64,000 nt of DNA from Sphingomonadales bacterium (GCA_027483465.1 JAIXUQ010000005.1:1-64000); one strand, 5' to 3'. Positions 34,836 through 46,352 are shown, counted from the first letter of the stretch. Numbers and translations are program-made. The notes: a model not told the origin generated them from the sequence alone.

Positions 34836-36116
34836 TCACAGACTTCCCCACAGTTTTTCGAAAACGCCTGTCAAGCCACGTTTTGGGGTGGCTCGTTCGC
34901 CGGGCTGCGGCTGATGCCAGATATCGCCGCTGTCACCCAGCGACCACAGCACCAGCCCGGCCAGTGCGGCAAAGGCCGGCCCCTCCTGCGCTGCCGGCAG
35001 GCCGGCCAGCCCGCGCGGCCGGCCCACGCGCACATTGCAGCGCAAGACCGCGGCGGCATAATCGCTGATCGAGCGCAGATCGGCACCCCCGCCGGTCAGA
35101 ACCACGCGCCGCGCCTGCGGGCCCACAAAGCCCAGGCCCGAAAGCGCCTGGGCGATCTCGCCGAACAGCATGTCAAGCCGGGTGCGGATCACCGCCACCA
35201 GTTGCGCGCGCGGCACGCGGATCGGTTCGATGCTGCCATCATCCACCATCGGCGGGATGGTGATGGCATCGGTCTGGTCACGGGCGGTGGCCATGGCGGC
35301 GCCTTCCAGCGTCTTCAGCCGTTCGGCATGGCTGCGGCGTGTGGCAAAGGCCGCCGCGATATCATCGGTGAGATCGGCGCTGCCCATCGGCACGCTGGCC
35401 ACCCCCACCGGAATGCCAAAACGGTAGACGGCGATGCTGGTGCTGCCCGCGCCAATGTCGATCAGCGCCACGCCGATATCGCGCTCCTCGGGCTCCAGCA
35501 CGGCCAGGCCGGCGGCCAGCGGCGTCGCCACCAGCGCGGAAACGCCCAGATGCGCCTGGCCCACGGCGCGGCCGAAATTCAGCAGCGCCGGCTTGTCGGC
35601 ACAGATGACATGGATATCCACGCCCAGCCGGTCGGCGTGCAGGCCCAGAGGGCTTTCCACCCCCATCAGCCCATCCATGGCATAAAGCGCCGGCAGCGCG
35701 TGGATCACGCTGCGGCCCCTGGGATCGATGGCGGCGCGGCCGGCCTGGCGCAGCGTCACCATGTCGGTGGGGGTGATGCTGTTGCCGGCGATGTCGATCT
35801 CGGCCGAGGCCATGGTGCTGGACAGGCCACCGGCGGCAAAACTGGCGATCACCCCGTCCACCTGCACGCCGGCGGCGCGCTCGGCCTGGTCCATGGCGCC
35901 GCGGATGGCCATTTCGGTCTTGTCGAAATCGATCACCGTGGCGCGCTTCACGCCGCTGCTCGGCTTCTGGCCGCTGCCGATCACGCGCGGTTCGCCCTCG
36001 CCGCCAATCAGCGCGATCAGCGCTGCCACCTTGGAGGTGCCGACATCGAGCACGGCCACCGGCCGTTCGGTCTGGCCCCGGCCAAGGGCGGATGCGAGGG
36101 GAATGCGGGGGGCCAT
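34836..36116 (-). CDS. ftsA: Cell division protein FtsA
   Basis: The 426-residue actin-like ATPase links FtsZ to the membrane. ATP-binding blocks are AVLDVGTSKVAALI (20-33), VALIDIGAGSTSIAVYR and VVLTGGGADLRSI. The 1C domain lies between the first two. The C-terminal residues GLTGVFEKLWGSL form the amphipathic membrane-targeting helix. It lies 17 nt after ftsQ and 59 nt before ftsZ, the only sizeable gap inside the cluster. That gap may let ftsZ be expressed separately. Confidence 0.97.
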   Translation of the reverse strand: MAPRIPLASALGRGQTERPVAVLDVGTSKVAALIALIGGEGEPRVIGSGQKPSSGVKRATVIDFDKTEMAIRGAMDQAERAAGVQVDGVIASFAAGGLSSTMASAEIDIAGNSITPTDMVTLRQAGRAAIDPRGRSVIHALPALYAMDGLMGVESPLGLHADRLGVDIHVICADKPALLNFGRAVGQAHLGVSALVATPLAAGLAVLEPEERDIGVALIDIGAGSTSIAVYRFGIPVGVASVPMGSADLTDDIAAAFATRRSHAERLKTLEGAAMATARDQTDAITIPPMVDDGSIEPIRVPRAQLVAVIRTRLDMLFGEIAQALSGLGFVGPQARRVVLTGGGADLRSISDYAAAVLRCNVRVGRPRGLAGLPAAQEGPAFAALAGLVLWSLGDSGDIWHQPQPGERATPKRGLTGVFEKLWGSL

Positions 36117-36133
36117 GGTGCGCGGTGTCTCCT

Positions 36134-37006
36134 TCAGATCGCCTGGGCTTGTGCGGCGGCCCGGCGGGCCTTCTCGGCGTCGGCCAGCGCCTCGGCCACG
36201 GCCGGGCCGGCCACGGTCATGCGGCCGGGCACGCGCAGATCAAAACGGGTGAAACGGCCGCCCAGCAGCCGTTCCGGCCCCTTGGCATCCAGCCGGGCAA
36301 AACTGGCCAGCGCGGCGCGGGCCAGGCCGGGCTGATCGGGCAGGGCCACCACCTCGCCGCTGTTGAAACGCAGATCCCAGCGCCGGCCGCCGACCAGCGT
36401 GGCGGCAAACAGATCACGGCCCAGCGGCGTGGCGGCGATCAGCGCCAGCGCCTCACGCGCGCGCTGGTTGGCGCCGGGGCCGATCAGGATGGGCAGCTCG
36501 TTCCAGCGCTCCAGCCGTTCGCGCGCCAGCACGCGGCCGCTGATGTCGATGGCGCCCACCAGCCGGCGGTTGAGCTGCCACAGCGCCACCGGCCGGCGCT
36601 CGCTCACCTCGATCACCAGCGTGTCGGGCAGGCGGCGCTGCACGCTGGCATCGGCAATCCACGGCAGCGCACGCAGGCGGGTGCGCACTGCATCGAGATC
36701 GGTGGCCAGCATGGCGTTGCTGGGGCCGTTCAGCACGGCATTGTAGATGGCCAGCCGGTTCTGCTCGCGCGCGCCGGTCAGCTCGACATGGCGCACCTCC
36801 CAGCCGATCGCCGCCGTCCAGGTGACAAAGCCGGCCCACAGCCGCTGCGGCACGCCCAGCAGGATCATCACCACCAGCGCGAAGATCGCCAGCCCGCCGC
36901 TGCCCAGCGCCAGCTGGCGGCGGGTGACGGGCGGGGCCGCGGCGGGGCCGCGCGGGCGGGCGGCCCGGGGCGGTTTTGCGCCGCGCTTGAGCACTGCGGT
37001 CGTCAT
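36134..37006 (-). CDS. ftsQ: Cell division protein FtsQ
   Basis: The 290-residue bitopic protein has a basic cytoplasmic tail (residues 1-33) and one membrane segment (about 34-56). A POTRA domain (around 72-135; VRHVELTGAREQNRLAIYNAV) and the beta domain (YVAL-type strands, RPVALWQLNRRLVGAIDISGRVL) follow. It recruits FtsL/FtsB-type partners to the divisome. ATG 37006 overlaps the ddl stop by four bases. The Ala-rich C-terminal extension (ALADAEKARRAAAQAQAI) is beyond the usual domain. Confidence 0.93.
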   Translation of the reverse strand: MTTAVLKRGAKPPRAARPRGPAAAPPVTRRQLALGSGGLAIFALVVMILLGVPQRLWAGFVTWTAAIGWEVRHVELTGAREQNRLAIYNAVLNGPSNAMLATDLDAVRTRLRALPWIADASVQRRLPDTLVIEVSERRPVALWQLNRRLVGAIDISGRVLARERLERWNELPILIGPGANQRAREALALIAATPLGRDLFAATLVGGRRWDLRFNSGEVVALPDQPGLARAALASFARLDAKGPERLLGGRFTRFDLRVPGRMTVAGPAVAEALADAEKARRAAAQAQAI

Positions 37007-37944
37007 GCCGGGCTCCCCTTGCGTTGGCGGTGATCGGCGATGGCCAGATCGATCAGCCGCTGCACCAGTTGATCATAGCTGATGCCGCGGTGGCGGGCCT
37101 GTTCGGGCACCAGGCTGAGCGGTGTCATGCCCGGCTGGGTGTTGACTTCCAGCAGATAGAGGCCGGCCAGGCCCTGGGCCGGGTCCCAGCGGAAATCGCT
37201 GCGGCTGGTGCCGCGGCAGCCCAGCAGGCGATGGGCTGCAAGCGCATGGGCAAGGCAGGCGGCCTCCACCTCGGCCGGCAGCGCCGCCGGGCAGATGTGG
37301 CGGGTGAGGCCATCGGTATATTTGGCGGCATAATCGTAAAAGCCGCTTTCCGGCACCAATTCGGTCACCGCCAGCGCCTCGTCACCCAGCACGGCGACGG
37401 TGAGTTCCTTGCCGGCAATGAAGGGTTCGGCCAGCAGGGTGGCAAATTCATCCCACGGGCCGGGCACGTCACGCCGGATCGGCTGGCCGTAATTGCTCTC
37501 GTCGGTGACGATGGCAACGCCCACCGACGAGCCTTCGTTGACGGGTTTCAGCACATAGGGGCGGGGCAGCGGATCGGCTTCGAACAGGGTTTCGCTGGCC
37601 ACCAGCCGGCCCTGCGGCATCGGGATGCCGGCCGGCACCAGCATTTTCTTGGTGAGTTCCTTGTCGATGGCGATGGCCGAGGTGGTGAGCCCGCTGTGGG
37701 TGTAGGCCAGCCCCAGCAGGTCCATCACGCCCTGCACCGTGCCATCCTCACCGGGCACGCCGTGCAGCGCGTTGAACACCACATCGGGCGCGGCGCCGGC
37801 CAGTTGCGCACCCAGATTGCGGCCCATGTCGATCTCGGTCACGTCATGGCCCAGGCTGCGGCACGCCTCGGCAATGCCGCGCCCGGAGGTGAGCGAGACC
37901 TCGCGTTCGGCGGACCAGCCGCCCATCAGGACCGCCACCTTCAT
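37003..37944 (-). CDS. ddl: D-alanine--D-alanine ligase
   Basis: The 313-residue ATP-grasp enzyme joins two D-alanines for the peptidoglycan stem peptide. Visible features are VLMGGWSAEREVSLTSG at the start, ALHGVPGEDGTVQG, KPVNEGSSVGVAIV for ATP binding, GTSRSDFRWD and LEVNTQPGMTPLSLVPEQA at the active site. Length is normal. It overlaps both murB (37941-37944) and ftsQ (37003-37006) by four bases. No signal or odd residue is seen. Confidence 0.96.
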   Translation of the reverse strand: MKVAVLMGGWSAEREVSLTSGRGIAEACRSLGHDVTEIDMGRNLGAQLAGAAPDVVFNALHGVPGEDGTVQGVMDLLGLAYTHSGLTTSAIAIDKELTKKMLVPAGIPMPQGRLVASETLFEADPLPRPYVLKPVNEGSSVGVAIVTDESNYGQPIRRDVPGPWDEFATLLAEPFIAGKELTVAVLGDEALAVTELVPESGFYDYAAKYTDGLTRHICPAALPAEVEAACLAHALAAHRLLGCRGTSRSDFRWDPAQGLAGLYLLEVNTQPGMTPLSLVPEQARHRGISYDQLVQRLIDLAIADHRQRKGSPA

Positions 37945-38828
37945 GCCACCCGCCCCACGCGCTGGATTTCCCATTCCAGCGCCACGCCCGATTGGCGCAG
38001 CACATGGGCGCGCACCAGTTCGCCCAGCGCCTCGATGTCGGCGGCGCTGGCGCGGTGGCTGTTGATCAGGAAATTGCTGTGCTTTTCCGATACTTCGGCG
38101 CCGCCCACCCGCAGCCCCCGGCAGCCGGCATTGTGCACCAGTTCCCAGGCCTTGTGGCCCGGCGGGTTCTTGAAGGTCGAGCCGCCGGTGCGGGTGCGCA
38201 GCGGCTGGCTGGCTTCGCGGGCGGCGGCGATGCGGTCCATTTCGGCCTGGATGGCGGCCTTGTCGCCGGGCTGGCCCTTCAGGCGGGCGGCAACGACGAT
38301 CTCGCCATCGCGCAGTCTGGAATGGCGATAGCTGTAGCCGAGCGCCGCGGCCGGCCGGGTTTCGATGCCGCCAGCGCGGGTAACAATGTCCACGTCCACC
38401 AGCACATCGGCCACCTCGCGGCCATAGGCGCCGCCGTTCATCCGCACAAAGCCGCCCACCGTGCCCGGAATGCCGCGCAGGAATTCCAGCCCGGCAATGC
38501 CGGCATCGCGCGCCGCGCTGCTGACGGCGATGCCCGAGGCGCCGCCGCCCACGCGCAGCAGGCCGTCGACCGCGCTGACCTTGCCAAAGGCCTTGCCCAG
38601 CCGCACCACCACGCCCGGCACGCCGCCATCGCGCACGATCAGATTGCTGCCCAGCCCCAGCGCCATCACCGGCACGGCCGGATCGAGCGCGGCCATGAAC
38701 GCGGCCAGATCGTCCACGTCCGCCGGCTCGAACAGCCAGTCGGCCGGGCCGCCGGCCTTGAACCACAGCAGCGGCGCCAGCGGGGCAGCGGGCGTCAGCC
38801 GGCCGCGCGGGGTGGGCAGCGGGCTCAC
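37941..38828 (-). CDS. murB: UDP-N-acetylenolpyruvoylglucosamine reductase MurB
   Basis: The 295-residue flavoenzyme reduces UDP-GlcNAc-enolpyruvate to UDP-MurNAc. The FAD-binding region has [22 protein letters not shown] and [25 protein letters not shown]. The substrate part has [18 protein letters not shown], a hallmark of type II MurB. GTG 38828 was taken as start because it overlaps the murC stop as GTGA and gives a normal N-terminus; an upstream ATG would extend into murC without family similarity. The last gene before ddl, it is joined to it by ATGA. Confidence 0.95.
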   Translation of the reverse strand: MSPLPTPRGRLTPAAPLAPLLWFKAGGPADWLFEPADVDDLAAFMAALDPAVPVMALGLGSNLIVRDGGVPGVVVRLGKAFGKVSAVDGLLRVGGGASGIAVSSAARDAGIAGLEFLRGIPGTVGGFVRMNGGAYGREVADVLVDVDIVTRAGGIETRPAAALGYSYRHSRLRDGEIVVAARLKGQPGDKAAIQAEMDRIAAAREASQPLRTRTGGSTFKNPPGHKAWELVHNAGCRGLRVGGAEVSEKHSNFLINSHRASAADIEALGELVRAHVLRQSGVALEWEIQRVGRVA

Positions 38829-40276
38829 CCCGCCTTCACCCGCGCGATGGCATCGGCCAGGCCGGCGGCCCATTTGGTGATGTCACCCGCGCCCAGGCAG
38901 ATCACCTGATCGCCCGGTGCGATCACGCCGGCCAGTTTCACCGCCAGATTGTCGGCGCCCGTCACCGTGTCGGCGCTGGGATGGCCGGCCGCCACCAGCC
39001 CGGCGGCCAGCGCGGCGGCATCAACACCCTCGATCGGCGCTTCGCCGGCGGCATAGACCGGCGCGACATAGACCATGTCGGCATCGTTGAAGCCCGAGCA
39101 GAAATCCGCCATCAGATCGCGCAGGCGGGTGAAGCGGTGCGGCTGGACGACAGCGATCACGCGGCCACTGGCGCCCTCACGCGCGGCAGCCAGCACCGCC
39201 TTGATCTCAACCGGGTGGTGGCCATAATCATCGATGATGGTGGCGCCCGCCACTTCGCCGACCTTGGTGAAGCGGCGCTTGACCCCGCCAAAGCGGCCGA
39301 GGCCGGCGCGCAAACCGTCGTCATCAACGCCCAGTTCCAGCGCCACGGCAATGGCGGCCAGCGCGTTCTGCACATTGTGGCGGCCCGGCATCGGCAGCAC
39401 CAGATCATCGATGCGCCTCTGGCCATCACGGGTGCGCACCAGCACGGCAAAGCGGTTGCCGCCCGGCACCGGCGTCACGTCAAGGCCGCGCACATCAGCG
39501 GTGGCGGCAAAGCCATAGGTGATGATGCGCCGGTCGCTCACCCGCGGGATCAGCGCCTGCACTTCGGGGTGATCGATGCAGAGGATGCCGGCGCCATAGA
39601 AGGGCACGGCGTTGACGAACTGGCGGAAGCCTTCGCGCACCTTCTCGAAATCGCCCCAGTGATCAAGATGCTCGGGATCGATGTTGGTGACGATGCCGAA
39701 CGTGCCGGTGAGCCTGAGGAAACTGCCGTCGCTTTCGTCGGCCTCCACCACCATCCAGTCCGACGCGCCCAGACGGGCGTTGGAACCGATCGCATTGATG
39801 ATGCCGCCGTTGATCACGGTTGGGTCAAGCCCGCCGGCATCCAGCAACGTGGCCACCATGCTCGTCGTGGTGGTCTTGCCGTGGGTGCCGGCCACCGCGA
39901 CGCAGCTTTTCAGGCGCATCAGCTCGGCCAGCATCTCGGCGCGGCGCACCACCGGGATGCGCTTGGCCCGCGCGGCCATCACCTCGGGATTGTCGGCCCG
40001 AATGGCGGTGGAGATCACCAGCACGGCGGCATTGGCGACATTTTCCGGCTTCTGCCCGATGAAGACGGTGATGCCCTTCTTGCGCAGGCCCTCGACCACA
40101 TAGGACTCGGCCGCATCGCTGCCCTGCACGACAAAGCCCAGATTGGCCATCACCTCGGCAATGCCCGACATGCCGATACCGCCGATGCCAACGAAATGGA
40201 TCACCCCGATATCGGTGCGGAAACCGGGGCGCAGGCGGATATTGGCGGCGCCGGAGACGGATTTGGGCGGGTTCAT
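38825..40276 (-). CDS. murC: UDP-N-acetylmuramate--L-alanine ligase MurC
   Basis: This is a 483-residue Mur ligase. The N-terminal domain opens with [21 protein letters not shown]. The ATP loop is [13 protein letters not shown], and [13 protein letters not shown] plus [14 protein letters not shown] are the MurC-specific blocks, the last lying in the C-terminal domain. It adds L-Ala to UDP-MurNAc. It overlaps murG upstream (ATGA) and murB downstream (GTGA). Length and motifs are normal. Confidence 0.97.
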   Translation of the reverse strand: MNPPKSVSGAANIRLRPGFRTDIGVIHFVGIGGIGMSGIAEVMANLGFVVQGSDAAESYVVEGLRKKGITVFIGQKPENVANAAVLVISTAIRADNPEVMAARAKRIPVVRRAEMLAELMRLKSCVAVAGTHGKTTTTSMVATLLDAGGLDPTVINGGIINAIGSNARLGASDWMVVEADESDGSFLRLTGTFGIVTNIDPEHLDHWGDFEKVREGFRQFVNAVPFYGAGILCIDHPEVQALIPRVSDRRIITYGFAATADVRGLDVTPVPGGNRFAVLVRTRDGQRRIDDLVLPMPGRHNVQNALAAIAVALELGVDDDGLRAGLGRFGGVKRRFTKVGEVAGATIIDDYGHHPVEIKAVLAAAREGASGRVIAVVQPHRFTRLRDLMADFCSGFNDADMVYVAPVYAAGEAPIEGVDAAALAAGLVAAGHPSADTVTGADNLAVKLAGVIAPGDQVICLGAGDITKWAAGLADAIARVKAG

Positions 40277-41397
40277 GCGAGCAATCCCGTGGCAAGGACA
40301 AGGTTGGCCAGCCGGGCGGCGGCCTCCGGTTGCCCGGCGGCGCGCGCGGCGGTGGCGGCGGCGCTGAGCCCCTGCCGGTCAGCCAGCCACAGCGTCAAGG
40401 CCTGGGCCAGGCGTTCCGGGGTGAAATCGGCCTGGCGGATCATCTGCGCGCCGCCGGCCGCCACCAGCGCGGCGGCATTGTCGGCCTGGTGATCATCGGT
40501 GGCGATCGGCAGCGGCACCAGGATGGATGGGCGGCCCATCACCGCCAGTTCCGCCACGGTGGACGCGCCCGAGCGGGCAATGACGATATGGCTGCCGGCC
40601 ATTTCGGCGGGCAGATCGGGAAAATAGGCGGCCAGCACCGGCGTGATGCCGGCGGCGGCATAGGCGGCGCGCATCGCCGCATGATCGGCTTCGCGGCCCT
40701 GATGGGTGATGTCCAGCCGGGCGCGAAGATCGGCCGGCAGCAGCGCGACGGCGGCCGGCACCACCTGGTTGAGGATGGCGGCGCCCTGGCTGCCGCCGGT
40801 CACCAGCAGTTTCAGCCGCGGCGCATCGGCAGCGAACGGCAGGGCGGCGGCGGCCAGCACTTCGGGGCGCACCGGATTGCCAACAAAATGCACCCGGCGC
40901 TGCCACGATCCTTCCATCCGCCGCACCCGCGCCCAGCTGGTGGCGATGGCGCGCACGCGCGGCGCCAGATAGCGGTTGGTGCGGCCCAGCACGGCATTCT
41001 GCTCGTGGATCAGGCAGGGCAGATAGAGCGACAGGCCAGCGAGCAGGCCCGGCAGGGCGGGATAGCCGCCAAAGCCGATCACCGCGCGCGGCCGCAAGTC
41101 CCGGAACAGCCGCCGTGCCGCCTGCCGGCCGCGCCAAACCGCCAGCGCCACCTGCGGCAGCGCCATGATGCCGCTGCGTGCCGTGGAGGCCGCCTCCACT
41201 TGCGTGACCGGCACGCCGGGGAACAGGCCGGGAAAGCGCAGGCCGCGCTTATCGGTGACAAGATGGACATGATGGCCGCGCGCCATCAGTTCCAGTGCCA
41301 GGCAATGCGCCGGCACCATGTGGCCGCCGGTGCCGCCGGCGCACAGCACATAGGTGCCGCCGGGATCAGGGGTGCGCTGGCGGGGATTGTCGGTCAT
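40273..41397 (-). CDS. murG: UDP-GlcNAc:lipid I N-acetylglucosaminyltransferase MurG
   Basis: The 374-residue GT-B enzyme converts lipid I to lipid II on the inner face of the membrane. The first GGTGGH motif appears as [16 protein letters not shown] near residue 20. The donor-site segments [18 protein letters not shown] and [32 protein letters not shown] follow. ATG 41397 overlaps the ftsW stop and gives a slightly longer N-terminal tail ([12 protein letters not shown]) than usual. It is in the standard ftsW-murG-murC order. Confidence 0.96.
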   Translation of the reverse strand: MTDNPRQRTPDPGGTYVLCAGGTGGHMVPAHCLALELMARGHHVHLVTDKRGLRFPGLFPGVPVTQVEAASTARSGIMALPQVALAVWRGRQAARRLFRDLRPRAVIGFGGYPALPGLLAGLSLYLPCLIHEQNAVLGRTNRYLAPRVRAIATSWARVRRMEGSWQRRVHFVGNPVRPEVLAAAALPFAADAPRLKLLVTGGSQGAAILNQVVPAAVALLPADLRARLDITHQGREADHAAMRAAYAAAGITPVLAAYFPDLPAEMAGSHIVIARSGASTVAELAVMGRPSILVPLPIATDDHQADNAAALVAAGGAQMIRQADFTPERLAQALTLWLADRQGLSAAATAARAAGQPEAAARLANLVLATGLLA

Positions 41398-42599
41398 GCC
41401 GGCAGGGCCCCGCGCGCCCAGGGCCGGCCCTTCAGGAAGGGATTGCAACGGGTGAAGGCCAGCAACATGCCCATGCCGATCGATACCGCAAGGAAGCTGG
41501 AGCCGCCGTGGCTGATGAACGGCAGGGTCATCCCCTTCGACGGCAGCAGCTTGATGTTGACCATCATGTTGATCATCGCCTGCAGGCCGAACTGCACGGC
41601 AAGCCCCGAGGTGGCGAGGAAGATGAACGGGTCTTCCTCCTCCATGGCCAGCAGCAGGGCGCGCAACACCAGCGCCAGGAACATGCCGGCCAGCATCGCG
41701 CAGGCGATCATGCCGAACTCCTCGCCGATCACGCTGAAGATATAGTCGGTCTGCGCTTCGGGCAGCTTGAACTTCATGCGGCCTTCGCCCGGCCCGGTGC
41801 CAAACAGGCCGCCGGCGCGGAAACAGTTGAGGGCCTTTTCGATCTGCGAGGTGTCACCGCTGTTGAACAGGAACTTGTCCACCCGGTCGGCAAAATGGCC
41901 AAGGGTGAAATAGGCCCCCACCAGCGCGGCAAGGCCAAGCCCGGCCAGCAGCGCGATGATGGTGAGCGACAGGCCGGCCAGCATCGCCTGCACCAGCCAC
42001 ACGGTGGCGATCAACGCCGATTGCCCCACATCGGGCTGGCTGATCAGGCAGATCAGCGCCATCGCCAGCAGCGCCGCGCTGATCTGCATGGTGGGCAGGC
42101 TGGCATCCTCCAGCTTGAGGCTGAGCAGCCAGGCGGTGGTGACGATGAAACAGGGCTTGAAGAATTCGGACGGCTGGAACTGGAAGCCCATGATCGGGAT
42201 CCAGCGTGCCGAACCGTTGGTGCCGCCACCCACGAACGGCACCAGCACCAGCGCCAGCAGGCAGAGCAGCGTGCCGGCCACCGCCAGCCGGCGCAGATTG
42301 CGGTGACTGATCATCGATGTGGCCAGCATCAGCGGCACGCCGGCAGCCACCCACAGCAACTGGCGATAGACGAAATGCATGTCGTCATAGCGCAGATTGT
42401 TGCCCGAAAGCCGCCGTGCCGCAGCCGGGGACGCGGCAAACACGGCGGAGATGCCGGCCGCCACCAGCGCCAGGATCAGCAACAGCAGGGTCTTGTCGAT
42501 CGTCCAGAACCAGCGGCCAAAGCCGGACCGGTCACCACGGGTGAAGGCGCTGCCGGGTGTTTGCACCAGCCGGCGGGCGGGGCGAGGATCAGGCGCCAT
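41394..42599 (-). CDS. ftsW: Peptidoglycan polymerase FtsW (SEDS family)
   Basis: The 401-residue SEDS protein has about ten membrane segments. It polymerises lipid II during septation with FtsI. Family segments are visible: ARWIPIMGFQFQPSEFFKPCFIV, FNAGGLFGTGPGEGRMKF-like region (CFRAGGLFGTGPGEGRMK), DYIFSVIGEEFGMI and LPFISHGGSSFLAVSIGMGMLL. The putative catalytic Asp lies in the large periplasmic loop. A cytoplasmic N-terminal tail of about 30 residues precedes the first helix. The gene starts two bases after the murD stop. Confidence 0.96.
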   Translation of the reverse strand: MAPDPRPARRLVQTPGSAFTRGDRSGFGRWFWTIDKTLLLLILALVAAGISAVFAASPAAARRLSGNNLRYDDMHFVYRQLLWVAAGVPLMLATSMISHRNLRRLAVAGTLLCLLALVLVPFVGGGTNGSARWIPIMGFQFQPSEFFKPCFIVTTAWLLSLKLEDASLPTMQISAALLAMALICLISQPDVGQSALIATVWLVQAMLAGLSLTIIALLAGLGLAALVGAYFTLGHFADRVDKFLFNSGDTSQIEKALNCFRAGGLFGTGPGEGRMKFKLPEAQTDYIFSVIGEEFGMIACAMLAGMFLALVLRALLLAMEEEDPFIFLATSGLAVQFGLQAMINMMVNIKLLPSKGMTLPFISHGGSSFLAVSIGMGMLLAFTRCNPFLKGRPWARGALPA

Positions 42600-42601
42600 G
42601 C

Positions 42602-43900
42602 TCAGGGCTCCCCGGTTGCCGACAGCGCCGCCACGGCCGTGCGAAAGGCGGCGCCACGCTGTTCGAAATCGCGATACTGGTCAAAGCTTGCGGCAGCCGG
42701 GCTGAACAGCACGACATCGCCGGCCTTTGCGCTGGCGAGGATGCCGGCAATGGCCGCATCCAGCGTGCCGGCCTGGGTGGTGGGCACAGTGCCGGCCAGT
42801 TCGGCGGCAAACAGCGGCGCGGCCTCCCCGATCAGCCAGGCATGGACCACCTGGCCCAGATTGGGCCGCACTGCCGACAGATCGGCGCGGCCGGCGCCAT
42901 CCAGCTTGGGCCGGCCGCCGGCAATCCAGTGGATGCGGCGGTAGGCGGCCAGCGCCGGGGCGGTGGAATCGGGATTGGTCGCCTTGCTGTCGTTCACCCA
43001 CAACAGCCCGCGCGCCTCGCCCACGGGCTCCATGCGGTGGGCCAGCGCCTGATAGCTGGCCAGGCCCTGCGCAATCACCGCATCATCCAGCCCCAGCGTG
43101 CGGGCGGCGGCCACGGCGGCGCGGGCATTTTCCCGATTGTGCGGCCCCTGCAGGCCGGGCCAATCGGCCTGGGCACCGGGCAGGCTGACATCCTCGATCA
43201 GGGTGACCGCCGCCGGGCCGGCGGCGACACGATACTGGCCCTGCGCGGCACGGCCCACAATGGCGGTGGCGCCGGGCTTCTGCATGGCAAACAGGCGGGC
43301 CTTGGCCCCGGCATAGCCGGCCATGCTGCCGTGCCGTTCCAGATGATCGGGGGTGATGTTGGTGAGGATGGCGATGTCACACGCCAGGCTGTGGGTGATT
43401 TCAAGCTGATAACTGGACAGTTCCAGCACCCACACACCGCCGGCCGGCAGCGGTTCCTGCGCCAGGATCGGCAGCCCGATATTGCCGCCCATCGCCGCCG
43501 GCACCCCGGCGCAAACCAGCAGATGGTGCAACAGCGCCGTGGTGGTGGATTTGCCGTTGGTGCCGGTGATGCCCACCACCCGCGCCGGCGGCAGGTGGGG
43601 CAGGGCCAGCGCGAACAGTTCCGTATCGCCCATCACCGGCACGCCGTGGCGGGCGGCCTGGGCAAAGATCGGTGCCGAGTGCGGCACGCCGGGAGAGACG
43701 ATGATGCCGGCAAAGCCCGTCAGATCGGCGGTGTTGAGATCAACCAGCGCGCCCTCATGAGCCGCGCGCGCCGCCGCGCCATCATCCCAGGCCGCCACCG
43801 TGCCGCCCGCGGCGACGAGCGCGGCCGCCACCGCCCGTCCGGTGCGGGCCAGGCCCAGCACGCCCCAGCCTTTGCCGGCAAAGGCGGGCGCGGTGATCAC
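42602..43900 (-). CDS. murD: UDP-N-acetylmuramoyl-L-alanine--D-glutamate ligase MurD
   Basis: The 432-residue ligase adds D-Glu to UDP-MurNAc-L-Ala. The N-terminal Rossmann part has [17 protein letters not shown], the ATP loop is [28 protein letters not shown] follows, and [16 protein letters not shown] is in the C-terminal domain. GTG 43900 was chosen: it overlaps the mraY stop as GTGA, and the protein then starts normally ([11 protein letters not shown]). A long open stretch upstream in the same frame lies inside mraY and is not part of it. Confidence 0.96.
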   Translation of the reverse strand: MITAPAFAGKGWGVLGLARTGRAVAAALVAAGGTVAAWDDGAAARAAHEGALVDLNTADLTGFAGIIVSPGVPHSAPIFAQAARHGVPVMGDTELFALALPHLPPARVVGITGTNGKSTTTALLHHLLVCAGVPAAMGGNIGLPILAQEPLPAGGVWVLELSSYQLEITHSLACDIAILTNITPDHLERHGSMAGYAGAKARLFAMQKPGATAIVGRAAQGQYRVAAGPAAVTLIEDVSLPGAQADWPGLQGPHNRENARAAVAAARTLGLDDAVIAQGLASYQALAHRMEPVGEARGLLWVNDSKATNPDSTAPALAAYRRIHWIAGGRPKLDGAGRADLSAVRPNLGQVVHAWLIGEAAPLFAAELAGTVPTTQAGTLDAAIAGILASAKAGDVVLFSPAAASFDQYRDFEQRGAAFRTAVAALSATGEP

Positions 43901-44970
43901 CTGAGCTTCAGCGTGGCAAGCCCGGCCAGCGCCAAGAGGATGGCGATGATCCAGAAGCGGATGACGACGGTGGATTCCTTCCAGCCCTTCTTCTCGTAAT
44001 GATGGTGCAGCGGCGCCATGCGGAACACGCGCTTGCCGGTCATCTTGAAGCTGGCGACCTGGATGATCACCGACAATGTTTCCAGCACGAACAGCCCGCC
44101 GATCACCAGCAGCACCAGTTCGTGATTGGTGATCACCGCGATGGTGCCCAGCGCGCCGCCCAGCGCCAGGCTGCCGGTGTCGCCCATGAACACCTGCGCC
44201 GGCGGCGCGTTGAACCACAGAAAGCCCAGGCAGGCCCCGATCAGGGCGGCGCAGAACACCGCCAGTTCGCCCGAACCGGGCACATGGTGGATGCCCAGAT
44301 AATCCGAAAAGCGGATGTTGCCGACCAGATAGGCGATGATGGCAAAGGCCCCGGCGGCGATGATCACCGGCATGGTGGCCAGCCCGTCCAGCCCGTCGGT
44401 GAGGTTCACCGCATTGCCAAAGCCGGTCACGATGAAGGCGGCGAAGCCGATGTAGAACCAGCCCAGATCCAGCCCGAAATCCTTGACCAGCGGCAGATAG
44501 AGCGAAAAGCCGGTGCGGCTGGCGATGAAGGTGCAGGCAAGGCCGGCGATGAGGAATTCGAGCGCAAGCCGCACCTTGCCGGAAACGCCCTTGTGGCTCT
44601 GCTTCGTCACCTTGTCATAATCGTCCATGAAGCCGATGGCGCCAAAGCCGAGGGTGACCGCCAGCGCCGCCCACACGAAGCCATTGGCCAGATCGGCCCA
44701 GAGCAGGGTGGACACGGCAAGGCCGATCAGAATGAGCAGGCCGCCCATGGTGGGGGTGCCGCGCTTGGTGAGCAGATGCCATTCCGGCCCATCCTCGCGG
44801 ATCGGCTGGCCCTTGCCCTGTTTCTGGCGCAGCATGTCGATGAAGCGCGGGCCAATCAGCAGCGCGATGGCCAGCGCCGTCACCAGCGCGCCAATCGCCC
44901 GGAAACTGATGTAGCGGAACAGATTGAACAGGCCTTCATAGCCTGCCAGATCGGCCAGCAGCTTGATCAC
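43897..44970 (-). CDS. mraY: Phospho-MurNAc-pentapeptide transferase MraY
   Basis: The 357-residue polytopic membrane enzyme makes lipid I from UDP-MurNAc-pentapeptide and undecaprenyl phosphate. Family blocks are [19 protein letters not shown]-like ([20 protein letters not shown]), [18 protein letters not shown] with the Asp pair, [13 protein letters not shown], and [15 protein letters not shown] near the end. About ten membrane segments are seen. Translation starts at GTG 44970, overlapping the murF stop as GTGA. Length matches the family. Confidence 0.97.
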   Translation of the reverse strand: MIKLLADLAGYEGLFNLFRYISFRAIGALVTALAIALLIGPRFIDMLRQKQGKGQPIREDGPEWHLLTKRGTPTMGGLLILIGLAVSTLLWADLANGFVWAALAVTLGFGAIGFMDDYDKVTKQSHKGVSGKVRLALEFLIAGLACTFIASRTGFSLYLPLVKDFGLDLGWFYIGFAAFIVTGFGNAVNLTDGLDGLATMPVIIAAGAFAIIAYLVGNIRFSDYLGIHHVPGSGELAVFCAALIGACLGFLWFNAPPAQVFMGDTGSLALGGALGTIAVITNHELVLLVIGGLFVLETLSVIIQVASFKMTGKRVFRMAPLHHHYEKKGWKESTVVIRFWIIAILLALAGLATLKLR

Positions 44971-46352
44971 GGCGCACTCTCCCCGGCGGCCAGCGCGGCC
45001 ACCACCCGGCCCAGCCCGATAGAGTTTGATCCCTTTGCCAGCAACACATCATCGCGCGCCAGGCTGCGGCGGATTTCCGCGAGCGCGGCATCGGCATCGG
45101 CAACGTGGCGCACATCGATGCGCCGGCCCAGCGCGGCGGCCAGCGGCGCCATTTCGGGGCCAACCAGCACGGCCAGCGCCACCTTCGCCTTCAGCAGGTG
45201 CGGCGCCAGCCCGGCGTGGAATTCAGCCGAAAGCGCCCCCAGTTCCTTCATGCCGCCCAGCAGCGCGAGGCGGCGACCATGCCCGGCCGGGGCCACGTCG
45301 CGCAGCACCGCCAGGCTGGCCGCCATGCTGGCCGGATTGGCATTATAGGCCTCGTCGATCACGATGGCCTGCCCATCGCCGGCCGCCACGCGCAGCCGGC
45401 GGCCCCGCCCCGGCAGGCCGTTCAGTTCGGCCAGCGCCAGCCCGGCCAGCGCCAGATCGCCGCCGGCGGCCTGCACCCCGGCCAGCACGGCCAGCGCATT
45501 GTTGACCCAGTGGCGGCCGGCCATGCCGATCTTGAAGGTGAGGCGTTCATCGCCGATCCGCGCCGTCACGCAGCTGCAATCCGGGTGCAGCGCCACCCGC
45601 TCGGCCTGGACATCGGCGCCGGCGCCCTCGCCAAAGCGCACCACCCGCGCGCCGGCGGCAGCGGCGGCGGCCGCCAGCAGCGGGGCGTGGACATTGTCGT
45701 GCGGGATGATGGCGGTGCCGCCCGCCGGCAGGCCGCCAAAGATTTCCGCCTTGGCGCGGGCGATATCGGCTTCGGTGGCGAAAAATTCGCGGTGGGCCGA
45801 TGCCACCCAGGTGACGATGGCGATGTGCGGCCGCACCAGCTGCGTGAGCGCCGCCAGTTCGCCGGCATGATTCATGCCCATCTCGAACACGCCAAAGCGG
45901 GCAGCGGCCGGCATGCGCGCCAGGCTGAGCGGCACGCCGGTGTGATTGTTGTAGCTTTTCACCGAGGCATGGACGGCATCGGGGGCAAAGCGGCCGAGCG
46001 CGGCTTTCAGCGCCTCCTTCACGCCGGTCTTGCCGACACTGCCGGTCACGCCGATGCGCAGGGCAGCGCTGCGGTCGCGCGCCGCGCTGCCCAGCGCGTT
46101 CAGCGCCGCCATCGTGTCAGCCACGCGCACGGCCGGGCCTTCAGCCGCGTCGCTCACCAGCAGGCCGGCGGCGCCGCGCGCCCGCGCCATCGCGACAAAG
46201 CGGTGGCCGTCGGTCGCCTCGCCCTTCAGCGCGATGAACAGGTCGCCGGGCTCCACCTCGCGGCTGTCGAAGGTGACGCCGCTGGCGCTGAATTCGCCCT
46301 GGGCCACGCCCTCGCAGGCGGCGGCAATGGCGGTGCTGGTCCACAGGCTCAT
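44967..46352 (-). CDS. murF: UDP-N-acetylmuramoyl-tripeptide--D-alanyl-D-alanine ligase MurF
   Basis: The 461-residue Mur ligase adds D-Ala-D-Ala. The N-terminal domain has [20 protein letters not shown]. The ATP loop is [15 protein letters not shown], and [27 protein letters not shown] and [16 protein letters not shown] are MurF-specific. ATG 46352 overlaps the murE stop as ATGA; an in-frame GTG nine bases upstream is also possible. The Ala-rich middle (around [11 protein letters not shown]) is a compositional feature of this genome. Confidence 0.96.
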   Translation of the reverse strand: MSLWTSTAIAAACEGVAQGEFSASGVTFDSREVEPGDLFIALKGEATDGHRFVAMARARGAAGLLVSDAAEGPAVRVADTMAALNALGSAARDRSAALRIGVTGSVGKTGVKEALKAALGRFAPDAVHASVKSYNNHTGVPLSLARMPAAARFGVFEMGMNHAGELAALTQLVRPHIAIVTWVASAHREFFATEADIARAKAEIFGGLPAGGTAIIPHDNVHAPLLAAAAAAAGARVVRFGEGAGADVQAERVALHPDCSCVTARIGDERLTFKIGMAGRHWVNNALAVLAGVQAAGGDLALAGLALAELNGLPGRGRRLRVAAGDGQAIVIDEAYNANPASMAASLAVLRDVAPAGHGRRLALLGGMKELGALSAEFHAGLAPHLLKAKVALAVLVGPEMAPLAAALGRRIDVRHVADADAALAEIRRSLARDDVLLAKGSNSIGLGRVVAALAAGESAP